Shown here in pieces: positions 1 through 10,875 of a stretch of DNA of 64,000 bases. The stretch is taken from positions 186,001-250,000 of the forward strand of contig JADDOH010002592.1 of the NCBI GenBank assembly GCA_016648135.1. Reading direction: 5' to 3'. The notes beneath the pieces were generated by a model. It did not search any database. It was given only the letters and a program-made list of their open reading frames with translations, and was not told the DNA's origin. Numbering within the stretch: the stretch's first letter is position 1; every line of letters begins with the position of its first letter. Origin of the DNA: Agrypnia vestita (Eukaryota; Arthropoda; Insecta; Trichoptera; Phryganeidae). A program made the translations under genes and the position numbers.

Positions 1-309
1 AAAGAAGCAAGCATTATTGTTCATTTTGACGTATAAATGATGCGACTTAACCAGCGATAAAAACGACCGTGATGTTACCAACGCGCAGATTAATCGGGGC
101 GAGAGGTATTAGGCGAAGTATTGACGTGGAGTATTAATCAATATATTCTAGCAAGCGATAATAAAGTGTTTCGCAGACGAGTGATTATTTGCGAAATAGT
201 GTGAATTAAAGAAGTGCTTAAATTTAATTCGTGTCTAGTGACTTATTAAAATGATAAATAAATCCTTAATTAAATCGTTATTTGCCTCCCACAGCTGCGT
301 CCCGTGACA
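1..309 (+). repeat. 3' part of an LTR-like repeat, cut by the window edge
   Basis: The stretch ends in CCGTGACA after a pyrimidine-rich CAG tract. The same kind of ending closes the LTR-like repeats at 18539-19077 and 20384-20391. Shared landmarks include a run of short phrases such as GCGATAATAA, CGAGTGAT and GCGAAATAGTGTGAATTAA, which recur in similar order at about 18880-18970. The 5' part, with any U3 and TATA box, lies outside the window. The family is inferred; no polymerase is attached. Confidence 0.4.
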
Positions 310-1548
310 GTATATTAAAAACTGAATAATATGATTACATTTGTGACGAATATTATGAGATTTGTATTTAATGTCGAGTTTTTTTTTCAAAATATACCAA
401 TGCTTCCGTAAAGATTATGCTTCGATGTGTGTATTCATTGCACACCCTTGGTATTTATAACCTTTGTAGGGAAATTCGGAGAAAAAATTATACACTACAC
501 TGGAGTACAAGCACATGTGTAGATTTTCTTTGAAATACATTTACATGTAAAAATTTAATTGTAGAAATTTACGAATATAAATTTTAAAAAATACGAATTA
601 AAAAAATTAAAGCCACTTCTCGGTTCTTAACAAGGATAATTAATTTTAGTGATTTAAAATAAAAATCTATTTTAACACTTCCAAAACGTGAAAAGTTATA
701 ATTTGTTTTGTTTTATATAAAAACAATTGTTTTATTCCTGAAACATCCTAAAAAAATCAAAACCCTTAAAATACTGCAGACTTATTTTATAACAAACGTC
801 TAAAGTCGCCGCTGGATTAGATTAGATTACAAACGTCTAAAGTACACATTCAAAGTTTTCCGCTTTATTATAAACAATGCTATTTCGCCATTAACCGCCA
901 TTAAATAATCTCTGACCTAAAGGGTTGTATTATTGTCGCAACCCTTACATTACATACTAATCCTGGTACACCCGGAGTCCAACTACTTTTATTTATTTAT
1001 ATTTGGTATATAAGTAACCATCAGGGGTAGGAATAAATATCGTTGTCATGCAGCCACAACTGAATAATAAATAATGTTAAATTATATTGGAGTGACTTAT
1101 TTTTATTATTTATTTTTTAATTTAAAGACTATCGACAGATCAGAATGACCCTAATAGATAGCCATTAAGGACAAGGTGATTAGTACAGTTACAATTACAA
1201 TTTACAATAATACATTAAAATAATACATTATACAATATAATTATAGTACAATAAGCGATTACAAGATGAACGAAATTCACATTCTCCGCACGACATAATA
1301 GGCATGTAGGCTCCCAGGTCAACTAAGTCAGAAAATGTGTACCCGCGCTTTGTGGCTATAAAATTTTTATTTAGGTTAATTTAAACATTATACAAGTTTA
1401 TATAGTTATAACACATAGTTTATGGTCATATCTTGTAAGAATTTTTCGATATTTCATCAATTTGAACATATAATCATAGAGAGACTCTTAATCACTTGTC
1501 TGAAACAAATCCTCCAATTTTCGGACATTTTGCCTGGAGAAGATTGTT
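310..1548. other. AT-rich DNA without recognised gene
   Basis: Both strands show only short unconserved open frames and poly-A/T runs. I see no RNA gene, long inverted repeat or known element here. Confidence 0.4.
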
Positions 1549-1665
1549 CTGGTGGGCCACGTCGAGGGTAGTAAAGGAAGAGAGAGGTCCCCCTCACGTT
1601 GGATAGACCAAGTGGATAAAGCTCTTCAGGCACTGCTGCATGCCGGAAAAGAAGAAGGAGAATAG
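1549..1665 (+). mobile_element. RTE-type LINE, C-terminal remnant
   Basis: One forward frame reads LVGHVEGSKGRERSPSRW, then IDQVDKALQALL, before a stop at 1663-1665. This matches the end of RTE-like LINE proteins, where a W-x-GHV block is followed by a GR-P--RW-D block. Only about 39 codons survive. The reverse transcriptase and endonuclease are absent, and sequence upstream of 1549 is out of frame. It is a dead 5'-truncated copy. The 70-residue minus-strand open frame over the same bases is a shadow. Confidence 0.6.
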
Positions 1666-3265
1666 TCAAGAGAGCGGAAGTTCATAAAGATTAGAAGCAA
1701 TATCACCAGTATACAGTAGACGAAAATTGGATAAACGTTTTAGTAACTGATTTTAAAGCCAGAATGTATATTTAAAAATCATGTGTATATGTATTCATTG
1801 TTGTATTTTAATACATTACGTATTATTTTTTAAAATTAGTTATTAGCTCTTTTGTTATATTTTCTCTGTATATATATATGTTATTTTCTTCTTCTGCTTC
1901 CCTTCAACTGATATGTAACTCTTGTAATTTTAATATACGCTGGACCAGGACAATATACAACCTGGTAACGCTGGAATAAACTTATAATTTTTTTTATTAC
2001 ATGCTGTATATAAAATATTTCTAGAACACTCAAAAAAATACTTCCAATATCAGTTATCAATTGTAAAATTGACACTCTTTGCTACATAATCATATTTCAA
2101 CACGTCGCACTGCACTGTACAGTGCAAAGATTATTCTCGTATTATGCAAAGTGGCGCTTTGCTTCTATTTCCCAAAAAGTTATTCACTATGGAAATTTGG
2201 TATTTTGAGTGTATAAATAGTTCTTCAGAAAAGTAAAATATAACATTATTTCCGTTATGATTTAAGTCAACTGATAAAAATAAATCACTTTTACCAGATA
2301 TGCGCAAGATTATTTGTAATTTATTTGTTTAAAAAACATATTTTTAAATTTGTTATTCAATTTTGATTCCAATACGATATTTTAAACGTGATTAGATTGA
2401 AATTCAGATGATTAAATGCACCAGAATTATAAATGCATATAACAAATTAATACTTAAACTGTGTGGTGTAATTTACTATGACTTCATTTTGATATGTATA
2501 CATATAAGTAGGAATAAGTAATTATTTATGCCAATATAAATACCAAATTAATGTCTTAAGTTAGTTCAAAGCAATTTACTGACCAATGGGGGACGAGACT
2601 AAGGTGTGACGCAATTTCAATTCAGTCTTTTACATCAGAACGTCATCTTTAAAATATTCAGATGTTAGTGAATCGGCCGATCAAATCAATTAATACCTTG
2701 AATAATTAAAATAATAATGGTAAGTTAATACAAAGTAGATAATATTTATAAATTACTCATTTGCAAAGTGAAGGTATTTTGTGTGATCCAATAGTCTCCG
2801 GTACAAGGATATTTAAAATAATACAGGCGTTACATGTACCGTCATTACATAATTGCATCGTTGCATTGCATTTATTAATCACAGCTATCGGGAATGTGTG
2901 AGCTATTTTAACATTTGGTGATCTAATTCTCTCAAGGTTTTTGCATGGATCTTTAAAATTAATATTCGCAGCCAGATGCGTTTTGATATTCAAATATCAA
3001 TCATAATTATTATTCAATTAGTTAATGGTTTTAATAATTACTTTTTGTAACCCACTTGTTTTATCTATTTCAATTTTAGTACACAAACAATCCTGAAGAA
3101 TAGAACACTGTTCTCGAAACATGTAAATTTTATATATTTATAATACAATGGTGAAAACCAAGGGAACTGTGTTTTATTTCAATCTTATCAGAATTTAGCA
3201 CAAGATGAAACGAATCCGCCGATAAACAGGTCATAAATCGGACTCATTTATCAGGTTCATTTACT

Positions 3266-3266
<1 letters not shown>
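1666..3266. other. AT-rich DNA without recognised gene
   Basis: Only short open frames without recognisable motifs. A small perfect palindrome, GCACTGTACAGTGC, lies near 2109-2123. Nothing else stands out. Confidence 0.4.

Positions 3267-3312
<46 letters not shown>
3267..3312. repeat. (CA)23 microsatellite
   Basis: An uninterrupted run of CA dinucleotides, 46 bases long. Confidence 0.97.
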
Positions 3313-3317
<5 letters not shown>

Positions 3318-3939
3318 GTACATATTTAGTTTCCTACACGGAAATTGATACTTGTTCCGCTAATTATTATTTCAATAATTTACCAATAATCTACAACAAG
3401 AAAAGTACCTACATATTGTGAAACGTATTGTGAAATAGTGGAAACTGTTGACCAAAGGTAATAATTACGTAAGTGCTTACTTACTTACATATATGTAGGT
3501 ATACATGTTACTTGGGAATTTTATTTTGGTATTTACTTGAGAAAAAATTATACCTACCTACCTGTCATTTTTTTTTAATATCCCTAAATAAAAATTTTCA
3601 CGGAGACTTTTTTTGAATTTTTTTTTAAACAAAATTAATATATACTTTTTCCTTAGAAACCGACATGTTAAAGTGCCGACATTTTTGAATGCTTACAGAT
3701 AGTTAATATAAAAAATATTATTAATCATAAAAAATAGCAATTACACAAAAATGTGTTTTCATAAATTATAAAATATATAAGGAAAGAGTACTACTCGCTA
3801 TCGAAGGTCCTTACCTAAAATCGAACATCTACCAAAAAGGCATATTTTACTTTTTCGTACCACTATATATAGTAAATACATACCTACTCTTTTGCAATAC
3901 AAAAAAAAGGCTTCAACTTTTTTACCGGCGACTTCTATA
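3313..3939. other. AT-rich DNA without recognised gene
   Basis: Poly-T runs and short low-complexity stretches only. Confidence 0.4.
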
Positions 3940-4105
3940 CTGGTTTACGGGGATGACTAATTTCATCCACAGATGGCGGTATTAAATAACAACTCACATA
4001 CGAGACAGGTTGTGCAAGGTTGACATATATACAACTTCCAAAAATTTAATAGATATGATAGTCTATCATGGGTGGATTTGGTGAACGTTGCGATGTGTAA
4101 AGTGA
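3940..4105 (+). repeat. FB-family foldback repeat, left half (split by a Helitron)
   Basis: It contains the family landmarks ACAACTTCCAAAAATTTAAT, then TCTATCATGGGTGGA, then GTGAACGTTGCGATGTGTAA. The same order occurs at 17940-18030 and 40600-40680. The copy breaks after GTGA at 4105, and the remainder resumes at 4627. The left boundary is approximate. Confidence 0.7.
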
Positions 4106-4626
4106 CTAGCTATGCCGCGCGGCTTCGCACGCGTAGATTTTTAGTACACGTCATAGAACTTTCGCGAACCTTCTAGAATATTCTCCTTCCAGAACTTTCA
4201 AGAAATAATATTGCATGTACAGGAACCTTCTAGACAAACATTCACACCGACACATTCCGCCACTCAGTTTAGAACCTCATAGAACTTCCGGGAATTTTCT
4301 AGAACCTTCTTCTTCCAGAACTTTCTAGAGCGGGAAAGGAACCTTCTAGACTCACCGACACAGTCGGCGCATCTATTATAAAACAATCTGAAGCATTTGC
4401 GGCCTTCCCATAATAAAACAATGTGCTAGAAAGCACATTTTTGTCACCCACTCCCACCCACGCACAGCCACCCTCACCAAACTCGCATATTTTTGAAGTG
4501 AAGTGAAGACACCAAGGGCTGTCCACCACCATAATCACCGGTGGGTGGTTGAGGCTGATTGTGGAGAAAACTTGGCGGGAGGGAAACACGGGTTTCTTTT
4601 TATATATATATTGATATATTGATTGA
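4106..4626 (-). mobile_element. Non-autonomous Helitron carrying heat-shock-element-like sites
   Basis: The insert begins on the plus strand with CTAGC followed by a GC palindrome (GCCGCGCGGC), and ends in GA. Read on the minus strand, this is a Helitron with 5' TC, a 3' hairpin and a terminal CTAG. It sits exactly between A and T (GTGA|insert|TTACC) inside an otherwise continuous FB repeat, so both edges can be read. It is 521 bases long and has no Rep/helicase frame, hence non-autonomous. Inside are several GAA/TTC arrays and a TATTATAAAA box at about 4374. The 96-residue minus-strand open frame at 4299-4589 has no recognisable domain and looks like chance. An alternative right edge at 4622 is possible because GATT is repeated. 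Confidence 0.7.
4155..4352. promoter_or_regulatory. Cluster of heat-shock-element-like GAA/TTC arrays
   Basis: Alternating nGAAn units spaced by two bases are the HSF binding pattern. 4166-4183 reads GAACCTTCTAGAATATTC, four perfect units. 4292-4309 reads GAATTTTCTAGAACCTTC, four more. Three-unit or near-three-unit arrays lie at 4223-4234, 4318-4330 and 4339-4350. A TATA-like box follows at about 4374. Binding is inferred from the motif only. Confidence 0.65.
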
Positions 4627-4830
4627 TTACCTTAAACCGACCGTACGGTACATAGGTCATACGCCCTGTTAATACTCAAAAAGACTTTAATACCTACATT
4701 ACCATATAAAAAGTTGTTTCGTCTCTATGAGACATCAATAACACATATATCTTGATTAATGATGTCCCCCTTGGGATTAAACCCAGTATTGTGTTTCTTG
4801 AAAAATTTTAACATACCCAAAATATTCCTT
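4627..4830 (+). repeat. FB-family foldback repeat, right half
   Basis: It resumes with TTACCTTAAACCGACCGTACG, then AGGTCATACGCC, GTTTCGTCTCTATGAGACATC and AATGATGTCCC. It finishes with a decayed version of the family end (GAAAAATTT..CAAAATATTC). The equivalents at 17-18 kb, 35 kb, 40 kb and 47 kb follow the same order. Confidence 0.7.
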
Positions 4831-4870
4831 CTAGCATTTTATTTTTGGTTTAATTATTAATAAGTTTATA

Positions 4871-5278
4871 CAGTGTATCCTGTACCTAAATATTAAGCCG
4901 AAATAGGATGATAGGCCATGTCATAATAGTAATCAGAAAAATGTTTTAAAAAAAGTCAGTTAAAACTGGGCAAAATATTGAATACTTGGTTTTGTCAAAA
5001 AGTGACATTTTCTTCCAAGCTGGAGCTGCTTTGAATTTTGGACAAATGTTTACAGAAGCATTATTCAGGATTGCATAATAATAAAAAAAATGAAGTAAAA
5101 TAAAGATTTGTAGCAACAGGAGTGAAAAGACCGTCACTGGGTGTAGATTTTTTGATTTTTTTTTAATTCTTATAATTTTTAAAACACACGACTTACATTT
5201 TTTACAATATTTTTCTGATAACTATTATGACTTGGCCTATCACCCGATTTCAGTTTGACGTCGAAATACGGGACACCC
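4871..5278. mobile_element. MITE with about 70-bp terminal inverted repeats (copy 1)
   Basis: The left end CAGTGTATCCTG and the right end CGGGACACCC are mutually inverted. The match extends inward through the left TAGGCCATGTCATAATAG and the right CTATTATGACTTGGCCTA, for about 70 bases. TA flanks both ends, consistent with a TA target duplication as in the Tc1/mariner group. The interior has no transposase. A second copy in the opposite orientation is at 58690-59109, so the family is not chance. The minus-strand open frame at 4946-5137 is part of the element and is not a gene. Confidence 0.75.
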
Positions 5279-6479
5279 TATATAAAAACATGGAAAAAAA
5301 CGACATAAATAGCTCAGTTAAACCCTCCGGGTATTATCGGTCAATTTATTGTATGACCGCATTAACAACTTTTTTCAGTCCCAAATAAAATTTGCAACCG
5401 TTGTAGCTGTTACATTCACCTTTGCGTCATCTGTATAATAATAAAAATAATGTCTTATTGTTGCAATTTCCTGGAGGCTATCGAAAAATAATTCATGCAC
5501 ACGAGACTGAAAATTTAATGTCGTCGGTTTCGTATCCTGCAGAAAAAATGGCCGATTTGATATTATGTCACATGCTATCAAGCCGGTCTTAGGCAAAGAA
5601 TTACAATGTCCGCAGGGTCCACCTCCAATCAATCAATAAATATAATACGTACCGACGGCACTCTCATTCAAATGATGTGACGTCATGTCCAAACATAATA
5701 ATTATCGACGTTCCAAACAATTTTTAAAAACATGTGTGTAAAATAAAGTAATTGAAAATGGGCTTTCATTGGAGCAGATTAATTTCTGTATATAATGCTC
5801 CACCGTATGTATAAGAATTAAATTATATAATATCTTATGTATGACGTAATAAAATAGTAATTTATATACATTTTTTAGTTATTTACCACGCTTATATAGC
5901 AACACCTGTTGGATGTCTGTCTGGATGGAATCCTATAATAAATATTTCACCCGTTCAAATGTCCAATCGAGCTGAAATTTTACACACAGACGTATTCTGG
6001 ATGACAGTATAGGAATCAATTCACTAACTTAACAATTAATCCATTTTAATTAAATAATCAAAGTTTAATATAGGAAATTAGTAAATGAACTCACCAAAAG
6101 ATGGTGCTAGTTTCATACCGAAGTGATTTTGTACGCTTTGTACTAAAAAGTAGATAATTATATTATGTGATTTTTTTTAAAAACCACGCTTATTTTTAAA
6201 TGTACCAAAAAGTAAAAAAAATAATTCGACCAAAAAATTTTTGCCTCACTATCCAAATAAAAGTGTGGAAGCTTTCTCTTCATCGATAACAGAATTCCGT
6301 AATCTATATCAATAACGTGAGTGCCCACCTTTGGTTTGTGGATTTTCAAAAAAATGTACCTAATGTAATATAATTTACGGGGCACTCGTGGAATGATATT
6401 TAATTTATGCTATATCTATGCCAAGTACTTATTAAAAATATATTTATATAGCTATGGTTAAATATTAATGTGGATATTT
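5279..6479. other. No gene; one degraded interspersed repeat near 5880-6050
   Basis: 5880-6050 contains the phrases TGTCTGTCTGGATGG and GAGCTGAAATTTTACACACAGA. These resemble the widely dispersed degraded repeats of insect genomes whose text includes 'aaattt...acagac'. The family is unresolved. The rest is AT-rich with short open frames only. Confidence 0.3.
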
Positions 6480-6720
6480 TTGAGTAATTCTTCTTCTTTG
6501 AGTAAATCCTAAAAATGTTGTTTGTAACATCTATTTTGAGTTATCTGGGGTATTATACAGCATTTTTATGACCTTCCCGGCTAAAGTTTCGGATTCAATA
6601 ACAGGATTCATCATCAGGGCTGAGACATTAGCCCGCAGAAATCGGTCATAGAAACACGGCATTATATCCCAGAACAATCAAACGTGAAGATTCTTAACGC
6701 CTTGAAAACCTAGAATATTG
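6480..6720 (-). mobile_element. Penelope-like remnant with hammerhead-like motif
   Basis: On the minus strand 6617-6586 reads CTGATGATGAATCC, a loop, GAATCC, then GAAAC. CTGATGA and GAAAC are the two conserved core strands of a hammerhead ribozyme, which terminal repeats of Penelope-like elements are known to encode. Stem II is damaged in this copy. The sequence continues into a phrase matching the second copy at 45600-45730 (GGCC..GAGGTC, then a CCCAGA/ATCCCA segment). No reverse transcriptase or GIY-YIG frame is present. Boundaries are approximate. Confidence 0.45.
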
Positions 6721-9540
6721 TTTGTAACTAACTATATGAAATAATTAAATAATCTAACATAATAATCTACCACCGTGATATTGATATATATATATATTTT
6801 TTAAATATTAAAATTTTACCAATTCTTTTCCAAATTAAAAAGCTTTGTAGGTTCCTTTAATAACTGATTTGATCCAAAATAATATTACGCACACTAGATT
6901 GTCTTAAAGGAAAACATATGGTTTCTGTTTAATCTTACTTTTTATTTAAAATGGTTTTTCTAATGCAAGGGCATGAATAACATTCAACTACTTTTTTTCT
7001 CACCAAGGCTCAATGCATTACTTGCTAACATTTCCGCGTGGCATTCAAATAGGGAGACGGTACGAATATTTGCAGCGACAGGCATAAAATATTATTGTAT
7101 ACTAAACCGTTTTTATTTTAGTTTTACTTACAAATCCCAAAAATAAGAAATTTTCTACTCCACCAGTGAAATCAGATAATTGCATAATATTAACGTTTTG
7201 GGTAACTAATTCTCATTGTAGGGAAAGGTTTAACATTTGACAATTTCAAAAACCTTTTCAAATTAAAAGAAAAACAGTTTAAAATTAAGTCAGTTATAAA
7301 TTACTTAGTAAACACGAAGTGAACACATAGGGGTGTATAATCCAGGAAGGGATAAGTGACAAGGATGTTTTTGTAACGATCGGCTAAAGAAATTAAAATA
7401 TTACAAATATGTAAAATATAACGATCTTATTTCCAAAGAAAAAAATCCTTATAATAATGAAAAAACATGTTGCAATATTTAAGACATATCATATAGGTAA
7501 CTTCCATAAACATATCAGATCTTACATCTTAAAATTCAAGGTGAAAGCGCGAGGAATGACTGCAAACAAAACAATGATGTCTACCCTTGGAATAATTCGC
7601 CGATAGCCATAAGAAGAAATGTTAAATATTGTGGTTTAGAAAATACTATCTACACATATTCGTTATACTGAATATTATTTGATTATTATTAATGACTTAC
7701 ATACTCTTTTAACATAGCGACTTCTGGTTTGAAAAATATGTGACATCAATTAAAAGATTATGCAATGCATTCGTAAACAATAAAACATTACATATTATGT
7801 CACTGACAACGACACAAGCAGTACTGATTATAAATTATTTTAAATCAACAACACTTGATAAATAAAGTGGCAATCAAAACGACAACGATTAGACTATGAC
7901 TGTTGTATTATATATTCCGTTTATTTTCATTTTAGCAGCGCCGGACCCAACTCAGTGTTTGCAATACTAATAATATTTGTACAATTATTGCAAACCTCAA
8001 ACGCATTGTGCATTTCACAACGCTGTGATATGTGTATCAATTTTCTGTTTCGTCATTGGTCGGTTTACTCGACAGCTGTTCCGGATTGGTCTAGCTGATC
8101 GGATAATTGCTATTAGAATGCCTACGCATTGTTAAAAGGCGAGTTTTATCGTTCGGGTTAATATACGGAATGTTCTATTTTTTTTTTGTACACTGTGTTT
8201 TAATCAATATTAATAAAATCGAATCACTTTGTTTAAAAACATTATTTATTGATTAATCAAAATGTAATTAATTATTGACTACTAAGTTATTTTGCTATTA
8301 TTGAAAGTGTGTTTTAGGCGATTACATTTTGAGTGTCAATTATGGAATGGCATTGTTTTCATTAAAGACTAACGAAGAGATCGCGAATAAGGTAGGCACC
8401 TATAAAATTCTTTGTAATCCGTTATCGAGAATTCAGACCTCTCAAGAAGAAAATCACCTTAAATTTTTTAACTTTATTTATATATTTTATAAAACGACAA
8501 TTATTTACTATTTTCTAGCAAAACTTAAACGTAATACTAAAAGTTACTTCATGAGTAAAGCTAATAACTAACTTGACATAATCGAGAGAATAGACAATTA
8601 CTCAAAAAAATAGATATTGTGTTAAAAAATACCATGTTAGATTATATCATATTTAAACGAGCAGTCCAACTTATTACAACAGATTTATTATATACCAAAT
8701 TAGAGATATCTTATTTAGTCGCGGACTTTAAATGTATTCACTCTGAAACTCACCTTAACTTATGAAACGTCAGTTCGACGAGAAAGTTAAACATTGAAGA
8801 GTTTGAGTACCAGTGTTGAATATTAAGTGATTTTTTACTGACAGCAGGTAAACATTATCTCAGGTTTAGTAACACTAACCAGAAGTTGAGCTACGTATCA
8901 TCTCACTTACATAAAACATTATGACAAAATATGGACAAGACGAGATTATATAACTGAAACTAGACTCCTCTTTGATGGTAATTACAAAAAAGGCGTTTCG
9001 ACATCTTTGACTTATATCATTTCCTCTAAGATTTTTACGTTTATTGTTAAAGTTTAAAGAAAAGACTTGCATCACGCTTCTTTTTAGATAGGTATAATAA
9101 ATAAGTTTCTGATATTGCCCCATTTAAAGTTTAAAATTCATTACATTATTTACTCAAATGTTTCTATAAAAGAAAGGCAAAAGCAAACAGAAAATATATC
9201 AATGCGAATCAGTTTTTTAGGAAATATTCTGTGTACGTGAAAATTTTCAACATTCTATTTCTTATTTAACTAAAACTGGTTGCGGATATTTTACCTAACG
9301 ACCGTTATAACAACCTTTACTATTTAATTATATTTCTCCTATTCTTCGTAATATAATAATAACCCTAACTCTTTATTCTATTTCTCCTATTATCCGTAAT
9401 ATATGCTGAAATACAGTTTGAAGTCTCTATCACTTTAAAATATTTAGTACTGAGTTTTCTTGTGACTTAAATTATTTTTTAAGGAATCTTAAAAGTTTTA
9501 TGCGTATAAAAAAGAAAATTAAAGACAGGGGAGTAAGACG
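6721..9540. other. AT-rich DNA without recognised gene
   Basis: The longest open frames (8329-8571 plus, 8875-9123 minus) are low-complexity, lysine/phenylalanine-rich and have no family signal. The GC-richer patch at 8015-8160 has no clear promoter motif. I see no repeats long enough to report. Confidence 0.4.
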
Positions 9541-9616
9541 GCGACCCTCGTAGCCCAGTGGGCATGACACTAACTCTCACACCGAGGGTTTCGGGTTCGA
9601 TTCCCGGTGAGGTCAC
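9541..9616 (+). repeat. tRNA-derived SINE head or tRNA pseudogene
   Basis: The A box TAGCCCAGTGG (9551-9561) and the B box GGTTCGATTCC (9594-9604) are well formed and correctly spaced. The T arm pairs around TTCGATT. The acceptor strands (GACCCTC and TGAGGTC) pair only in part, and the anticodon arm is unclear. It is therefore not a working tRNA gene, and I read it as the pol III head of a SINE or a decayed tRNA. No second copy with the same head was found in the window. Confidence 0.55.
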
Positions 9617-10087
9617 AATTAATTTATGTGATTTATTCAAACATGGGTTTCGCTTCTATAATTGGGCCTCTTGGCCTGTTGAAGAGTAAAATTAAAAAAA
9701 ATAATAATGAAAAGATTGGGTGGAAAAGTAATGAGGAAATTGGAAGTTGGATTTAGGGAGAGAAACGGTGACACACTAATCGTTTTTTGAGATTTGTATC
9801 TGATTACGTCGATGATTGGCAATTGATTTTTTTATAATTCGACGGGCAACCATCGGTACTAGACAAAAATTATATCGTAGTTATCAATCATCTATAAAAT
9901 CAGATACAAATCGAAAATAACCGTACCGAAAATAACTGGATAAAATAACATTTTATACATCACTAGCAGGGAAATCTATGTGAATTGATTGGCTATCGTC
10001 GATTTGTTGATAACACATTGGATATGTTTATATATATAGATATATATATATAATTTATATTATTTGAATAGTTGAAAATTAATATCT
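9617..10087. other. AT-rich DNA; (AT)-rich tract near 10029-10060
   Basis: Only short open frames. The low-complexity TATATATA tract has no further meaning that I can see. Confidence 0.4.
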
Positions 10088-10103
10088 GGTCCTCAGAAGG
10101 ACC
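10088..10103 (-). promoter_or_regulatory. Histone mRNA 3'-type stem-loop
   Basis: On the minus strand the 16 bases read GGTCCTTCTGAGGACC. This fits the replication-dependent histone 3' stem-loop consensus GGYYYU-UYUN-ARRRCC at every position, with a perfect six-pair stem and the loop TCTG. In histone mRNAs this structure binds SLBP and directs 3' cleavage a few dozen bases after the stop codon. The purine-rich downstream element is not evident here, so activity is doubtful. Confidence 0.5.
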
Positions 10104-10875
10104 ATTCGTCAACCGTTCGTCAACATTATAACCACCGACACAATAGAAGCAACATCGAGTACAAATATGTAAATCGACATAAGGTAGTAGATTACGAAGA
10201 AAGTAAAATTTACGAAAATGGAACCCTCTGTAATAGAAGAAAACGACCTAAAATATTTTTGAAACAACAGCAAGTATCTGAATAAAGTGTGTAGCTAAGT
10301 TAAGCTCTAGGTTTTGTTGTGTTAAGTTAAGAGAAAATGTATAAGCGCTCAAAACAAGTTACTTTTGTTCTGTAATGTATTCCAAATGAAAGTTGCTTTG
10401 TTCTCCTGTTTCGAAGGAATTACCGTTTGGCTCACAAGTGAACCATCACACATGACTATGTTAAACTGAATACAAAATAAAATTCAAACAGACAATTATG
10501 TAGGCTTCACGCTGGGTGGTGGGAAAACTTTCAAATTTACCACGTGCGTAACAGTTAAAAATAACTACAACCGCACAACGTTTCTGCGGTTGTTTCAAAT
10601 AATAACAGAATACATATTGTTTGTTTTGTAAAATAAAATATTATACCCACGTAACGAATGTGCAAGACATATTTATGAAAAATTAACTTTTTTATTTTGT
10701 TTCATTAATAGATTAGATTATCTAAAATTATTTTAAAAAGTATTTTATCTAAAAAATATTTAGAAGTATGTCTACCATTTTTATTGTTTTTTTTTTAATT
10801 GAAATATGATTACTATCATCAAATATCATGAAATATCATCAAAAACCACTCTAGGCTATTGTACTGCTATCATAA
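10104..10875. other. AT-rich DNA apart from the possible H4 remnant
   Basis: Beyond the histone-like segment there are only short open frames and poly-A/T runs. Confidence 0.35.
10129..10250 (-). pseudogene. Possible decayed histone H4 C-terminal end
   Basis: On the minus strand, TTCTATTGTGTCGGTGGTTA lies about 26 bases before the histone stem-loop. It resembles the H4 ending, where codons for L-Y-G-F-G-G are followed by a stop. Further upstream, TTACAGAG and CGTAAA fall roughly where H4 has the codons for T-E-H and K-R-K. Similarity is only moderate, with several frame breaks, and the start half of H4 is not visible. The exact stem-loop at the right distance is the strongest argument. A chance hairpin remains possible. 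Confidence 0.3.

Noticed and set aside
4299..4589. 96-codon minus-strand open frame as a gene
   Set aside because: It lies wholly inside the non-autonomous Helitron, overlaps the GAA/TTC arrays and has no domain.
9541..9616. Functional tRNA gene
   Set aside because: A and B boxes are good, but the acceptor stem has mismatches and the anticodon arm is not well formed. Kept as tRNA-derived only.
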